64,000 nucleotides of DNA from the NCBI GenBank assembly GCA_001632435.1, contig KV424020.1:7575-71574 (forward strand), given 5' to 3'. The position numbers and the translations under genes are program-made. The notes under the pieces were generated by a model. The model made no database searches and was not told where the DNA came from. It worked only from the letters and a program-made list of their open reading frames with translations. Of this stretch, positions 33,939 to 46,300 are shown piece after piece. Origin of the DNA: Calocera cornea HHB12733 (Eukaryota > Basidiomycota > Dacrymycetes > Dacrymycetales > Dacrymycetaceae). The first letter of the stretch is position 1, and each line of letters starts with the position of its first letter.

Positions 33939-36900
33939 ATGTCGACGCCGGACAACCCAGGGTCGGGACAGAACAAGTACACGTTTGCAGGTACGCTACA
34001 TGATCCTGATGATGGTCCAGCGATCTTACAATGGAGCAGGTGCAACGATCGAAGGTCTGCCTACCCGCGGCCTCTTCAAGTCCGAGGGCAAGTACTACCT
34101 CACGATCAACGTTGACGATGGAGAGGTCGGGTGGACAAGTAGGGAAGTGAGAACGAAAGGGAGCGTGGTTGTATGGAGTGCGGTGGAGGACAAGCACGAG
34201 TTGTGCGTCTGTTGTAATCTTGAGTCGGGCGGATCAGTACTGATAACCTCCAAGCGCATGTACGCCGACCGCCAAGCTGCAGGTGGCGTTGTACAAGAAG
34301 CACAGCGCGCGACCTGTCGAACATCTCGGTACGGCATTGTCACCGCTGAGCAACTGGCTCATCGCGACTAATGGTGTGTGGAGCTATTTTGAGTACAATT
34401 TCACCGACTGACTCCGTACACGCACAGCTGTTCCTCTTGTCCCTGCGTTCAAAGGGGGAGGATCATCTTCGATCCAAGTCAAGCTCCTGCTCGTGCAAAC
34501 GAAGGATTCACAAAAGGAGATGAGAGGACTCGACACTGCGCACGTGGCTATACAGGGGGCTGCCGCGGGTGCGGCTAGTCTCGGCAAGTTGCCCAGCTTG
34601 AACGCCCTCGTAGTGGCCAAGGATGGAGCCGAGCACGTGAAGGAGATTGCGACGGGGAACATTGCCGTTGGGATTGGCAGTGCCTGGGAGCCGCTTTTGG
34701 ACAGGCTCGACGCCTTCACAAGGGTGGTGGATGCTGTCGCAGAGGTGAGTGCGGGCGGCCCTGGTGCAGTGGCGGGTAGTTGACGGCATCGTTCATAGGT
34801 TCATCCTTATGCCAAGATGGCTTGGACAGTTCTCTCGGCCGCTTACAAGGTGATATGCTCTTTGTCCCGGTTGCGACTGTTGCTGATGATGGATTAGCTT
34901 GTGAAGAGCCAACAAGACCGCGATGCCAAGATTCAGCAGCTGGTGAACAAGATGAAGGACGTCTACGAGTTCCTTTGCGATGCGAATGAGCTTCGCAACG
35001 ACAAGGCTCGAGAGGGTGCTCTGTCCCGTCTCGTGATGCAGACGGTCGATTGCGGGCACTTTATCTCGAGCTATGCCAAGAGTCCTAGTTTCTGTGCGTG
35101 TTTGTTCATTGCGTGCGCGTGGCAGCATCTGATGTAGAAATAGTTTGCAGGCTGCTGGAGCAGAGCGTGTCAAACCTGTCGAGCAAGATTGACGAGTACA
35201 GCAACAGCTTCGATGGACTGATGCAAGACTTCCGCAATGGTTCGCAGCTCCGAACCGAGATCGCGACGGTCCGCATTCTTGCCGATATCAAAGACCTTGG
35301 TGCGCGCCTCGTGGTACTTTCTCCGCGCCCGACACTGAATGTTGAACAGCGGCCGATATGGATCTCCGTGACATACCTTACACGGATGGGGCTGGATACG
35401 AGCTCTCCAGGCGGTGCCTTCCCGGGACGCGAGCGGCACTGCTCGACGAGATTAGCGAGTGGGCAAGCGCGGATGCCCCAGATACACCGCGCTTATTTGT
35501 TCTCATGGGTCCCGCTGGCACTGGCAAGTCCGCTATTGCGCATACAATCGCCGATCGGTTCGAGAAGCTCAAGCAATTGGGATCGACATTTTGCTTCAGT
35601 ACGAACGACACCGGCCGTCGCCGACCGGAGAGCCTGTTTCGAAACATGGCACGGGACTTGTGCAGGCAACGGTCGGCGTTCAAGGACGCACTCTCGAAGT
35701 CGATTGAGGACGACCGGTCGCGATGCGGAACAAAGGACCTGCAGATGCAGTTCGAGTACCTGATCCTCGGTCCTGCCCGCCTACTGACGGTCAGCGGTAC
35801 GATCATAATGATTATCGATGCTTTGGATGAGAGCGCGACGGTCGAGGAACGGGCACAGCTCCTGTCAATACTGTCGCAGCGATTGCAAGAACTTCCTGCT
35901 GGCTTCCGCGTTCTTATCACCTCGCGAGCGGAACCCGATGTCCAGGATGCCTTCGACCCGTCGAGCGGCACCGTGATTGTGCGGCGAATGCCAACCATGG
36001 CGAGCGACTCACAGCTGTCGAAGGACATCTTGCACTACATCCGACATATGGTGTCGGAACGTGACGGGCGGTTGCCCAGCGGATTGGAGGACTCCGCCTG
36101 CGAAACGCTGGCGGAGAAGTCAGAAGGACTATTTCAGTGGGCTTTTGTCGCTTGCCGATATCTCAAGGGGAAGCGAATGGGAGAAAGCACGGTTGAGCGA
36201 TACACACTGTTGACGAAGCCCGGAAACACCGGCCTGGATAGTCTGTATCAACTCGTTCTTTCGCAAATTCTCGACCCAACGCCTCGCGTGCTGCAGTCCT
36301 TCCAGGCCGTCATGGGATTCGTCTTGACGGCTGCAGAGCCGTTATCAATGGAGGCGCTCGATTCTTTGCTGCAAACTCTTCGTCCAGAAGAGTCGATCGA
36401 TGTTTACGGCTTTCTCCCGTTTCTTGGTTCACTGATGAGCGGCGTTGGCGAAACGAATGTGACTGTGCGACCGCTGCATTCCTCATTTTCCGAGTTCCTC
36501 GAGAGTGACCAGCGGGGTGGGGTTTACCACATTGGGAAGTCAGGCCATCACGAAAGATTGGCAAAAGCCTCGCTACGATTGCTCAATCGCCGTCTTCATT
36601 TCAATATGGGTGGCCTCGAAACCTCGTATCTGCTCAACTCGGAGGTCAAATGTACGCGAAAGTTGCAAGACAGAATTGAAGAAGCACTCGCCTACGCGTG
36701 CAAATACTGGGGACGTCACCTGGCCATTTGCCATTCTGGGTTCGAACAGTATGTCGCGAAAGAGATCTGCGGCCTGTTTATGGAGAAGTTCCTGTTTTGG
36801 CTCGACGCTTGCAGTATTTCCGCCAACGTCGAGTTTATCGTGCCTTCCATAATCTTGGCCATTGATAGAGTGCGGGTAGGTTATTCAATTCCGCTGTTGG

Positions 36901-39343
36901 CCTGGCTCTGACCAGGGCACACAGCATGCTGGCACAGATGTGCACGACATGGCGAAAGACGCAATCAAGTTTGTACGGTTCTTTGGACAGCCGATTGCAG
37001 ACTGCGCTGCCCATATTTACTTGTCAACGCTGCTTTGGGCACCGTCCACTTCGAAGACTATACACATCTATGGCCCAAAATATCTGAAAGCCGCTCAAGT
37101 GGTCTCGGGCCGAGAAACATTGTGGCCTACCTGCGAGGTTACTATCCGGGAGCATAATGACTGGGTCCACTGCGTTGCTTTCTCCCCGGATGGGAAGCGG
37201 CTTGTCTCGGGTTCGGCCGACAAGACCGTGCGCCTGTGGGATGCAGACACCGGAGCGGCTATCGGCTCTCCTCTGGTTGGTCACGATGGGCCGGTGCGTT
37301 CCGTGGCATTTTCGCTTGACGGGAAGCATGTTTTGTCTGTCTCTAAAGACTCAACCCTTCGTATTTGGGACGTGAAGAAGCGGGACGTAATTGCTCAACA
37401 ACTTTCCGGACACGACTCAGTATCTTCTTCAATTACCATCTCATCTGACGGAAGGCTTGTTGCCTTCTGCCATTCCGATCACGATGTTCGTGTATGGAAC
37501 ATCGAGGCAGGGGACACGATCGGTCAGCGGCTGCCAGGCCTCAACAACCCCGTTGTATGCCTTCGCTTTTCGTTGGATGGTGAACGACTCGTTTCGAGCT
37601 ACGCGAATCGCAAAGTGCGGATATGGGACACCGAAACTGGAGGGGTTATCTCCGAGCTGAAAACAGCAGATCTTGGGAGCATCATCCTCGCAGTGGCGTT
37701 TTCTCCAGATGGTCGACAGATTGTCTCAGGATCCAACGACGGTACCATTAGAGTATGGAGTGCAGAGACGGGAGACCTCTTTGGGCAACCGTTCATAGTT
37801 GGGTCTACAGCGGAGGTGCTGACGGTAGCGTTCTCGGCGGATGGAAAACAGGTTGTCTACGGGACCGACGAAGCGGAGCTTGGTCTTTGGAACTTGGAGT
37901 TGGGTAAAAGAAAAGGTGCGCCACTTGAGGGGCACGTGCTCCACATTCCCTCCGTGGCCTTCTCCCCTGATGGCGGGCGGCTTGTATCGGGCTCATGGGA
38001 TAACACAATACGAATCTGGGACATTGCGGCCGAGTCTTCCATTACTCAGCTGGAGGAAGATACTAGGCAGAAATTTGTTGGTGTCGCTTTCGCGTCGGAC
38101 AGTCGGCACCTGGTCTCGGCGGGGCATGGCGAAAAAACGGGTTTGCTTTACAGGTGGGACGCTGATACAGGACGCCAAGTCGGGGAGCCGTTTGGTGCTT
38201 GGGAGACATCAAGTTTATGCTCGATGGCTCTCTCTCCTGACGGTCGGCATGTGATCACCGGAGAACAGGACAACGCTGCGCGCTTATGGAATACAGAGAC
38301 AAGTCCTACTCTCCATCAAGCCTTATCTGGCCATGCCGGGCCGGTTTGGGCCCTTGCGTTTTCTCCCGATGGTCGACAGGTCGCTTCGGGCTCGGGTGAC
38401 CATACGGCGCGGCTCTGGGACGTGCGGACAGGGCAACCTATCGGGAAACCGATGGTCGGTCACGAAGGCGACATTTATTCATTGGTGTTCTCACGAGATG
38501 GAAAACGAGTCATCTCCTGCTCTGCGGACCACACAGTTCGCATATGGGATAGCGGTACCAGCGAAGCTGTAGATGCACCCCTCAGAGGCCATGACGATGA
38601 AATTTTCAGTTTGGCAATTTCCCCCGACGGCAAATACATCGTGTCTGGCTCACTGGACAAGACTCTGCGACTCTGGGATGCGGAGACGGGGCTGGACCTG
38701 GGAGAGCTCAGGACGGGGCATAGGAACATGATACTTTGCGCGACATTTGCGCCCGGCGGTCGGCGGGTTATCTCTGGCTCAGTCAATCGGAGCATCCGGG
38801 TTTGTGATATCGAGAGCAACTGTCCAATCGGTCTCCCCTTTGTTGGTCATGCGAATGTGGTCAGGTTCTTATCCTGCTCTCCAGACGGCAAACGTCTCGC
38901 GTCAGTGACTGGCGAAACTGTCATTCGAGTGTGGAATGTGGAGCCCCGGCTTGTGAGCTCGCCGCCGTCTTCCGTGCCTGAGCCAGGTAAGCATCACCGT
39001 CTCTAAGCGAGCGCAGCTAATACTGTCGGAAGTTGAATACGTTCGCGATAACAATACGGCCTTTGTCTCGTCGTTTGCGCTCTCGCCTGCGGCAGAGCAT
39101 CAGCTTCAGCAGCCATATCTGGTGGATAACGCCAGCGATGTGGGTATTTCGATCGATTTCAGAACGGGGTGGATCATGGGGAACGGGCGGGACTACCTTC
39201 TCTGGGTGCCGGTGGATATGCTGCGGCGGATGTACACGGAGCACTGCCCTGTGATGATCCCTATCGAGCAGATGGTGACGGTCGACCTGAGCCGCTTTGT
39301 CCATGGCGAGCGCTGGACGGAGTGTTATGATCCCGACGCGTAG
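33939..39343 (+). CDS. NACHT-WD40 NOD-like receptor E (14 blades)
   Basis: Ten exons: 33939-33990, 34040-34202, 34255-34373, 34428-34744, 34799-34849, 34898-35093, 35144-35299, 35350-36875, 36925-38986 and 39033-39343, giving 1650 residues in consistent phase. Domains: MSTPDNPGSGQNKYTFAG start; C2-like exons (IEGLPTRGLFKSEGKYY, YKKHSARPVEHLG); helical region (WEPLLDRLDAF, VHPYAKMAW, QQDRDAKIQQLVNKMKD); NACHT with Walker A GPAGTGKS at about residues 405-412 and Walker B IIDALDES at about 506-513; WD40 blades from about 915 to 1535, fourteen in number and more diverged from each other than in receptor C; tail from about 1548 (WIMGNGRDYLLWVP, FVHGERWTEC). The last two exons are joined at a GTAAGC donor. 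It forms one arm of an inverted repeat with receptor F. Confidence 0.93.
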
Positions 39344-39675
39344 CACCGGTAATGTATGGCAGGCTCGTTTCCCGTTGTATTCGACTACATAAAGTAGAAA
39401 CATGACTTTCTTATGCACTGGAGTCGGAAGATGGCCCTCGGGGAATATGGAGCGGGCAGCGGTCCGCGCACCGAAGCTGAGCGCGGGTGCTCCCCGCCGC
39501 TCGTCGCAGCGTGTGCAGCAGTGGCAACACTCGCCCTCAGCACACGACCAGACTCATCCAGGCAGACGCGCACCAAAAGTATCGCAGCACAGCGATACAC
39601 CGTGCATCACTTCGTATCCGCATTCCAAACATCCTCCATCGCCGGCCCCACCCGGTCCCCCGCCCTAGCCCAGAA
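39344..39675. other. 3' flank of receptor E and of the anchored secreted protein
   Basis: Convergent 3' ends meet here. No conserved element or gene is seen, and the sequence is not shared with the 3' flank of receptor F. Confidence 0.5.
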
Positions 39676-40529
39676 CTACACCACCCACCCAACTCCCACC
39701 CCCAGCATCACGCCCATAACCACAGCCCACCCAGCAACGCCCGTCCACCCACCCCCTACCCCAATTCGCCCACACCTTGCCCCCGCCGTCTGCGGCCGCC
39801 CCGTACTACTGGGCACCATCGGGCTCCCGCTCACGGGCCCATTCGGGCTGATAGCGCGCGTGACGCTCCCGGTGCTGCTCGGCCCCGCGCCCGTGCCCGT
39901 GCCTGCTCCCGTCCCCGGCCCAGTGCCCGCCCCTCCCCCTCCCCCTCCGCTCGTCCGGCCCGTACTGCCCGGTGCAGCCGCCGCCCCAGTCTGCACCTCC
40001 AGCGGGACGGCTGCCTCCTCCCACCCCGCTCCCCCCGCAGCGAGGTTCGTGCATGCCGCGAGCGGGGTGACCCCGGGCGTGGTGGGGAGGAGCGTGCAGG
40101 ATACTGCGAAGTCTAGGTCGGGCGCGCCGGTGAGGAGCGCGTCGGACGGGCCTTCGGCTAGGGTTACTGGCGGAGCGGTTAGCAGCTGTTCTTAGCGCAG
40201 TGGGACTCCCAGCCGCCTGCGCACCGGGAGGAGCAAGAGCGCGCAGCACCACAGACCGGAGAGGGAGGAAGACGCACGGGTAGGGAAGTCCTCGACCTGC
40301 GAGACCCAGCTGCCCGTCGGCTCTCCGGGGAGGATCTCCCACGTCGTCCGCCCGTCGTTGCCCACCCCGAGTTCTACGGCGGAAAGCGGTTGGGGGTCGG
40401 TATCGGGGATGTAGAGGGAGAGCTGGGCACGGGTTTCTGGGAGGGGGTCAGCGGCGTTGTATGAGGAGGGGGAGCGGGGAGGGACGGACGTGCGAGGAGG
40501 GCGAGGAGGAGGAGGACGTTGCAGGCCAT
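39676..40529 (-). CDS. Secreted, C-terminally membrane-anchored Gly/Thr-rich protein
   Basis: Exons 40529-40490, 40436-40278 and 40166-39676 give 229 residues. Exon 1 encodes a signal peptide (MACNVLLLLALLA) that continues after a 53-nt intron into QTRAQLSLYIPD. The ectodomain has a WEILPGEPTGSW stretch and paired cysteines (VSCTLLPTT, LAACTNL), then a Gly/Thr-rich linker (TGAGTGTGAGP). It ends in a hydrophobic helix WTGVAGWAVVMGVMLGVGVGWVV without a basic tail, suitable for a GPI signal or a terminal membrane helix. This pattern is common in uncharacterised basidiomycete cell-surface proteins; no enzymatic function is implied. A longer frame on the opposite strand (39413-40195) was discarded because this strand gives signal peptide, splice sites and anchor together. 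Confidence 0.7.
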
Positions 40530-40929
40530 GCTTTGGCGGGCCGAGGCGCTGTGCCTGCGACGGGGGAGGGCGGTGCTAGTTGTGAGTCGTGGGTGGGGAT
40601 ATGCAGTGCAGCCCAAGGGGGTATCACGTCTCAAGTCCGTGGTCCAACTCCAAACAAGCACCCGCCTGGAGATCGCTCGCTCGCGGCTCACAGACGCGGG
40701 ACGCACGGCGCCTAGCGTGCGGTGAGCAGGGAACGGAGGCAGGTTGCTTATGTCAGGCTTACATCACCCCGCTCATTCCGTCGTCGGCGCGGCGGGGCGT
40801 CCCATCGGCTTCACCGTCCTCGTCGTCCCTGCTGCTCGCTCGCTCGTTCCCTACCGCCCGCCGCTCATCCCGGCACTCGCAAGTCAAGCACGACAAGGGA
40901 GAAGGAAGCAAGCAAGGAAGCAAAGCAAC
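40530..40929. other. Divergent upstream region of the anchored protein and VPS29
   Basis: GC-rich and pyrimidine-rich sequence before both start codons, consistent with housekeeping promoters. No further gene was seen. Confidence 0.5.
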
Positions 40930-41938
40930 ATGGTGCTCGTCCTCCTCATCGGCGACCTGCACATCCCATACCGGTACAGCCCCTTCCTCCCTCCCCCTCC
41001 TCTCCCCTCCGCACACCGCTAACCCCCTCACCCTCACCCCCCCGCAGGACACACGACCTCCCCCTAAAGTTCAAGAAGCTGCTCGTCCCGGGGAAGATCC
41101 AGCAGATCCTGTGCACCGGCAACGTGTGCGACCGCGAGACCTTGGAGTACCTCCGCGGGATCGCGAGCGAGGTCCATGTCGTCCGGGGCGAGTACGATGA
41201 TGTGCGTCCCGTTCTTCTGACTTGCTGCTCCACCTTGGCCGTGCCTCGTCGGCGTTGTGGGGCAGGCTGCTGGCCGTAGCCGACGCAGAGAGATCGAGCG
41301 CTAACGCCCCTCCCAGAACCCAACCTTCCCCATGTCCCTCACGGCCACGCATGGGCCCCTGCGCATCGGGGTAATCCACGGACACCAGTCCGTGCCGCTC
41401 GGCGACCTGGACGCGCTCGCCGGGATCGCGCGGCAGATGGACGTGGACGTGCTCGTCTCGGGCGGGACGCACGAGTTTGTCGCCAAGGAGTTCGGCGGCC
41501 GGTTCTTCGTCAACCCCGGCAGTGGGACGGGCGCGTGGGCGGGCGGCGCGGAGAGGTGCGTTGTGCTTTTGCCTGTGCTGCGGCCACTGCTGGTTCTGGG
41601 GTGGGCGGCCGCATCGGGGAAATGGCTGACACAACCTACGCGTAGTGACGCGACCCCGAGCTTCGCACTCATGGACATCCAGGGCAGCGTGGTCGTCACG
41701 TTCGTGTACCAGCTAGTGGACGGGGAGGTGCGTCTTCTCTCCTCTCTCCTCTCTCCTCTCTTCCAGCCGGGCGCTAACCCTCAGCCAGGTCCGCGTGGAT
41801 AAGATCGAGTACCGCAAGCCTTCCGCCCCTGCTGCGCCCGCACCGGGCGCGGCAGGCGGCACGGGGACGCTGCCGGGCGTGACGAGCCCCAAGCCGACGC
41901 CGCCTAGGGGCGCGGAGAGCGTTTGGAGTGCGGCCTAG
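40930..41938 (+). CDS. VPS29: Vacuolar protein sorting protein 29, retromer subunit
   Basis: Exons 40930-40973, 41048-41201, 41317-41555, 41646-41727 and 41789-41938 give 222 residues. The calcineurin-like phosphoesterase fold of VPS29 is evident in order: [13 protein letters not shown] at the N terminus, [38 protein letters not shown] and [10 protein letters not shown], then [14 protein letters not shown]29 scaffolds VPS35 and VPS26 in the retromer that recycles cargo from endosomes to the Golgi or vacuole. The usual protein is about 180-190 residues; this one adds an Ala/Pro-rich C-terminal stretch (about residues 180-222). It lies in the spacer between the inverted receptor arms and has ordinary housekeeping features. 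Confidence 0.96.
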
Positions 41939-42502
41939 GCTGCTGCCTGGATGGCCGGATGTGGGCGGGATGCGATTGCGGGGGCTGGGGCTGGGAGGGA
42001 GTGGCCAGGATGGTTGGACAATGCCGACGCGCAGAGATGTTGTATGGAGAGTTGTGGTTTCGACATACGCGCGTGCATCGCTAGGAGTAGATAGGGCATA
42101 TCAGGCCGTTTCCCATGCCCGCCCTGGGTCGTCCGCGCCGTGAGCGCACTCCGGCCATACACCTCCTGCCCTCGCGTTCTCCAGGCCCGCAACCCCTGCA
42201 ACCCCCTCAGCTCCGCCCGCGTTCGTGCGCGCGGCCGCCTCGGCCCCCTCCGCCCTCCGGCCCTCCAAAGCCACACGCCCCGCGCCTACATGCAAAGCGG
42301 GCAGGCAAACACACCTCTCCCGGGCTGAAGCAGCTCCTCCCGCTCCCTCCGCCCGTACACGCCCTCGCCCCTCTTCCCCGCCTCGCCCGTGCTCCCACTC
42401 CAGACCAGGCCCAATCCCTCCCGTGCGGGGCCCCTCCCCGCTCCCTCCGCTCGCTCCCCAACCCGCAACCCGCCCCGCTCGCACACTCAGACACTCGCAA
42501 GC
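41939..42502. other. Low-complexity C-rich spacer
   Basis: Long frames on both strands are a by-product of biased composition. No domain or splice chain is supported. The convergent 3' ends of VPS29 and the MDM35-like gene lie here. Confidence 0.5.
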
Positions 42503-42992
42503 TCACCGCTGTCTCGCCGACTCGGGAGACTCAGGCTCCAGCATCGGGTTCTCCTCCCTCGCCTGCTGCAGCAGGTCGTCGAGCCTCTTTTCTGTGAGGG
42601 CGCCCTGTTCACCTCGTCAGCGTACGTTCCACCATCGACCACCTCGCACCCCTGCTCGAACCGCAGTCGCAGCCGCGATCTCAGCGCTTGCCCAGCACCA
42701 ACCCAAGAGCCAGCCGTAGAGCTAGCTCAAGGAAAGCCCCACCACCCGACGAAGCACTCACGCTCAGGCACCCCCGATACGCCTCCCACACCTTGCCGCA
42801 CGTCCGCTCATACTCCTCCCTCTTCCCCCTCTGCGCCGCCTCCCGCGCCTCCTGCGTCAGTGGCTTTGCCGCTGCACCCCCAGCTAAGGCAGGGGCAGAG
42901 AGCGGCTGGAGGTACCCCTCGAACCACGCGTTGAAGCATGCGTCGTATTTGTGCTTGAGGGGCGTGCATTCGGGCTTGAGGGAGTGGGCCAT
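42503..42992 (-). CDS. MDM35: MDM35/TRIAP1-like twin CX9C mitochondrial protein
   Basis: Exon 1 is 42992-42762 and exon 2 is 42605-42503 (GTGAGT donor, ACAG acceptor), giving about 110 residues. MAHSLKPECTPLKHKYDAC contains the first CX9C pair and CGKVWEAYRGC the second. The KYDACFNAWFEGYL motif is diagnostic for the TRIAP1/Mdm35 family. In yeast Mdm35 is imported into the intermembrane space by Mia40 and binds Ups1/Ups2 to shuttle phosphatidic acid and phosphatidylserine between mitochondrial membranes. The C terminus after EKRLDDLLQQAREEN is short and acidic. The loop between the CX9C pairs carries an Ala-rich insert (ALAGGAAAKPLTQEA). Confidence 0.93.
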
Positions 42993-43348
42993 TGGTCGGG
43001 TGCTGAGAGCGGGGGATGGGCCGGCGGGAGAGGAACGGAAGGAGGGCGATCGCTGTTCGCGTTGTGGACAGAATGGAAGGGCGGCCTGGAGTGTAGATAT
43101 GCCGGCCGGGTGAACGGCGGGACGCGCGGCGACGGCGAGGAGGCGGCGGAGGACGGCGGCGAGCTGACGACCTCGCACGGCATAACTTAGGGTTCGGCGA
43201 TACGGCGTCCTCGGCGATAGCGCAAGTTGCGGAGCTCTCGGGAAGGGGCGTGTTGAATGCTTCTCAAGGAACTGCCGAGCATCAGGCATAAGCAACTCAT
43301 ATTGTCAGGCTATCGATCGCGTATAATGACAATCACTCAATCTAATTG
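42993..43348. other. Intergenic between MDM35 and receptor F
   Basis: Upstream DNA of the MDM35-like gene and the 3' flank of receptor F. Similarity to the 3' side of receptor E ends at the stop codon. Nothing else is seen. Confidence 0.5.
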
Positions 43349-46300
43349 CTACTGTGCGTCAGGATCGTAACACTCCGTCCAATGCTCGCCGTGGACAAAC
43401 CGGCTCAGGTCGACCGTCACCATCTGCTCGATAGGGATCATCACAGGGCAGTGCTCCGTGTACATCCGGCGCAGCATATCCACCGGCACCCAGAGAAGGT
43501 GGTCCCGCCCGTTCCCCATGATCCAACCCGTTCTGAAATCGATCGAAATCCCCACATCGCTACCGGTATCGACCAGATATGGCTGCTGAAGCTGATGCTC
43601 TGCCGCAGGCGAGAGCGCAAACGACGAGACAAAGGCCGTATTGTTTTCGCGAACGTATTCATCTTCCAACAGTATTAGCTGCGCTCGCTTAGAGACGGTG
43701 ATGCTTACCTGGCTCAGGCACGGAAGACGGCGGCGAGCTCACAAGCTGGGGCTCCACATTCCACACTCGAATGACAGTTTCGCCAGTCACTGACGCGAGA
43801 CGTTTACCGTCTGGAGAGCAGGATAAGCTTCTGACCATAGCCGAGTGACCAACAAAGGGGAGACCAATCGGACCGTTCATGTCGATATCAGAAACGCGGA
43901 TAGTACGACTTCCTGAGCCAGATATGACCCGCCGACCATCGGGCGAGAATGTCAGACAAAGGATCGCGTTCCTATGCCCCGTCCTAAGGTCGCCCATTTC
44001 CAGTCCCGTCTCCGCATCCCAGAGTCGCAGAGTCTTGTCGATTGACCCAGAAGCGATGTATTTTCCGTCGGGGGAAATTGCTAAACCGAAGATCTCAGCC
44101 TCATGGCCTCTGAGGGGTGCCCCTAGAGCTTCGCCGGTATCGCAATCCCATAGGCGAATGGTGTGGTCCGCAGAGCAGGACAGCACTCGTTTTCCATCTC
44201 GTGAGAAGACCAATGAATAAATGTCGCCTTCGTGACCGACAAGCGGCTTCCCAATAGGCTGCCCTGTCCGTACGTCCCAGAGCCGAGCCGTCTGGTCCCG
44301 AGAGCCTGAAGCCATTAGTCGACCATCGGGAGAGAACGCAACCGCCCACACCTCGCTGGCATGGCCAGATAAGGGCTGGTGGAGAGCAAGTCCTGTCTCG
44401 ATATCCCATAGGTGGACAGCATTGTCTTCTCCGGTCACCACTTGCCTACCATTAGGAGAGAGTGCCATGGAGCATAAAGATGCGTCCCAAGCCCCGAATG
44501 GCTCCCCGATTTGCCGTCCCGTATCGGCGTCCCACATGCAAAGGAAACTCGTCCTCTCGGTCCCCCCCGCCGATACCAGGTGCCGACTATCCGGGGCAAA
44601 AGCCGCAGAAACAAATCTCTGCTTTATGTCTTCCTCCACCTCAGTGATACGAGACTCGGCCCGTATATCCCAGGTGCGAATGGTGTTATCTTCTGAGCCC
44701 GAGACAATTCGCCCGCCGTCAGGAGAGAAGGCAACGGAGGTAATGAAGAGCATGTGTCCCTCGAAAGTCCCACCTATCCTTTTGCCAGAGTCGACGCTCC
44801 AAATACCGAGGTCCGCTTCGTCGGTCCCGTAGACAACGTGTTTGCCATCGGGCGAGAACGCCACCGTCAGGACCTCCGCTGTAGAGCCAACTATGAAAGG
44901 TTCCCCAAAGAGGTCTCCCGTCTCTACACTCCATACTCGAATGGTGCCGTCGTCGGACCCGGAGACAATCTGTCGACCATCCGGAGAAAACGCTGCTGCG
45001 CGTATGATGCTCGTAAGATCCTGTGTTTTCAGTTCCGAGATAACGCGCGCAGTTTCTGTATCCCATAGTCGCGCCTTTCGATCCGAGTAGCTCGAAACCA
45101 GTCGCTTACCATCCGACGAAAAGCGAAGGCACACAACGGCGCTATTGTGGCCTGGTAGCCGCTGACCGATCGTGTCCCCTGCCTCGATGTTCCATACGCG
45201 AATATCATGATCGGAATGGCAGAAGGCAACAAGCCTTCCGTCAGATGAGATGGTAATTGAAGAAGATACTGAGTCGTGACCGGAAAGTTGTTGAGCAATC
45301 ACGTCCCGCTTCTTCACGTCCCAAATACGAAGGGTTGAGTCTTCAGAGACAGACAAAACATGCTTCCCGTCAAAGGAAAACGCCACTGAACGCACCGGCC
45401 CATCGTGACCAACCAGAGGAGAGCCGATAGCCGCTCCGGTGTCTGCATCCCACAGGCGCACGGTCTTGTCGGCCGAGCCCGAAACAAGCCGCTTCCCATC
45501 CGGTGAGAAAGCAACGCAGTACACCCAGTCAGTATGCTCCCGGATAGTAACTTCACAGGTAGGCCACAATGTTTCTCCGCCCGAGACCACCCGAGCTGTT
45601 TTCATGTATTTTGGGCCGTAGACATGAATAATCTTGGAGGCGGACGGTGCCCAAAGTAGAGTTGACAGATAAATGTGGGTGGCGGAGTCGGCAATTGGCC
45701 GTCCAAAGAGTCGTACAAACTTGATCGCGTCTTTCGCCAAGTCAAGTACATCTCCGCCAGCATGCTGTGCATCGTGATTAAGGAGGAAGGCTCACAAGGA
45801 AAGTGAACAACGTACCCGAAGTCTGTCCATCGCCAGGGTTATGCAAGGAACAATAAATTCGACGATGGCAGATATACTGCAAGCGTCCAACCAGAACAGA
45901 AGCTTCTCCATGAAGAGGCAGCGGATGTCGTCTACCATCTCCTTCTCAAACCCAGCAGCGCACATGGCCATATGGAATCCCCAGTGTTTGCACGCATATG
46001 ACAGCTCTTCTTCGATCATCTCCTGCACCTGTCCTGTACGTTGCACATCCGAGTTCAACACATACGAGGTTTTCAGGCTACCCATATTGAAGTGAAGGCG
46101 ACGTTCGAGCAGTCGCAGGGACGCCCTCACCAATCTCTCATGGTGGCCGTGCACGCCAATATAGTAAGCCCGGCCGCGTCGCTCGCTTTGGAGGAACTCG
46201 GAAAAGGATGAATGCAGCGGTCGTACAGTCACGTTCGTTTCGCCAACGCCGCTCATCAGCGAGCCAAGGAAGGGCAGAAAGCCGTACACGTCGATCGACT

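Larger units (their letters stand above)
33740..39343 (+). repeat. Left arm of large inverted repeat
   Basis: Covers the proximal promoter and all of receptor E. The partner arm is 43349-48960 on the opposite strand. Homology stops sharply at the stop codons. Exon lengths agree closely (the NACHT exon is 1526 nt in both). Confidence 0.9.

Noticed and set aside
39413..40195. Plus-strand 260-residue Pro-rich frame in the inverted-repeat spacer
   Set aside because: The minus strand gives a signal peptide, two well-formed introns, paired cysteines and a terminal hydrophobic helix in phase; the plus frame is only composition bias.
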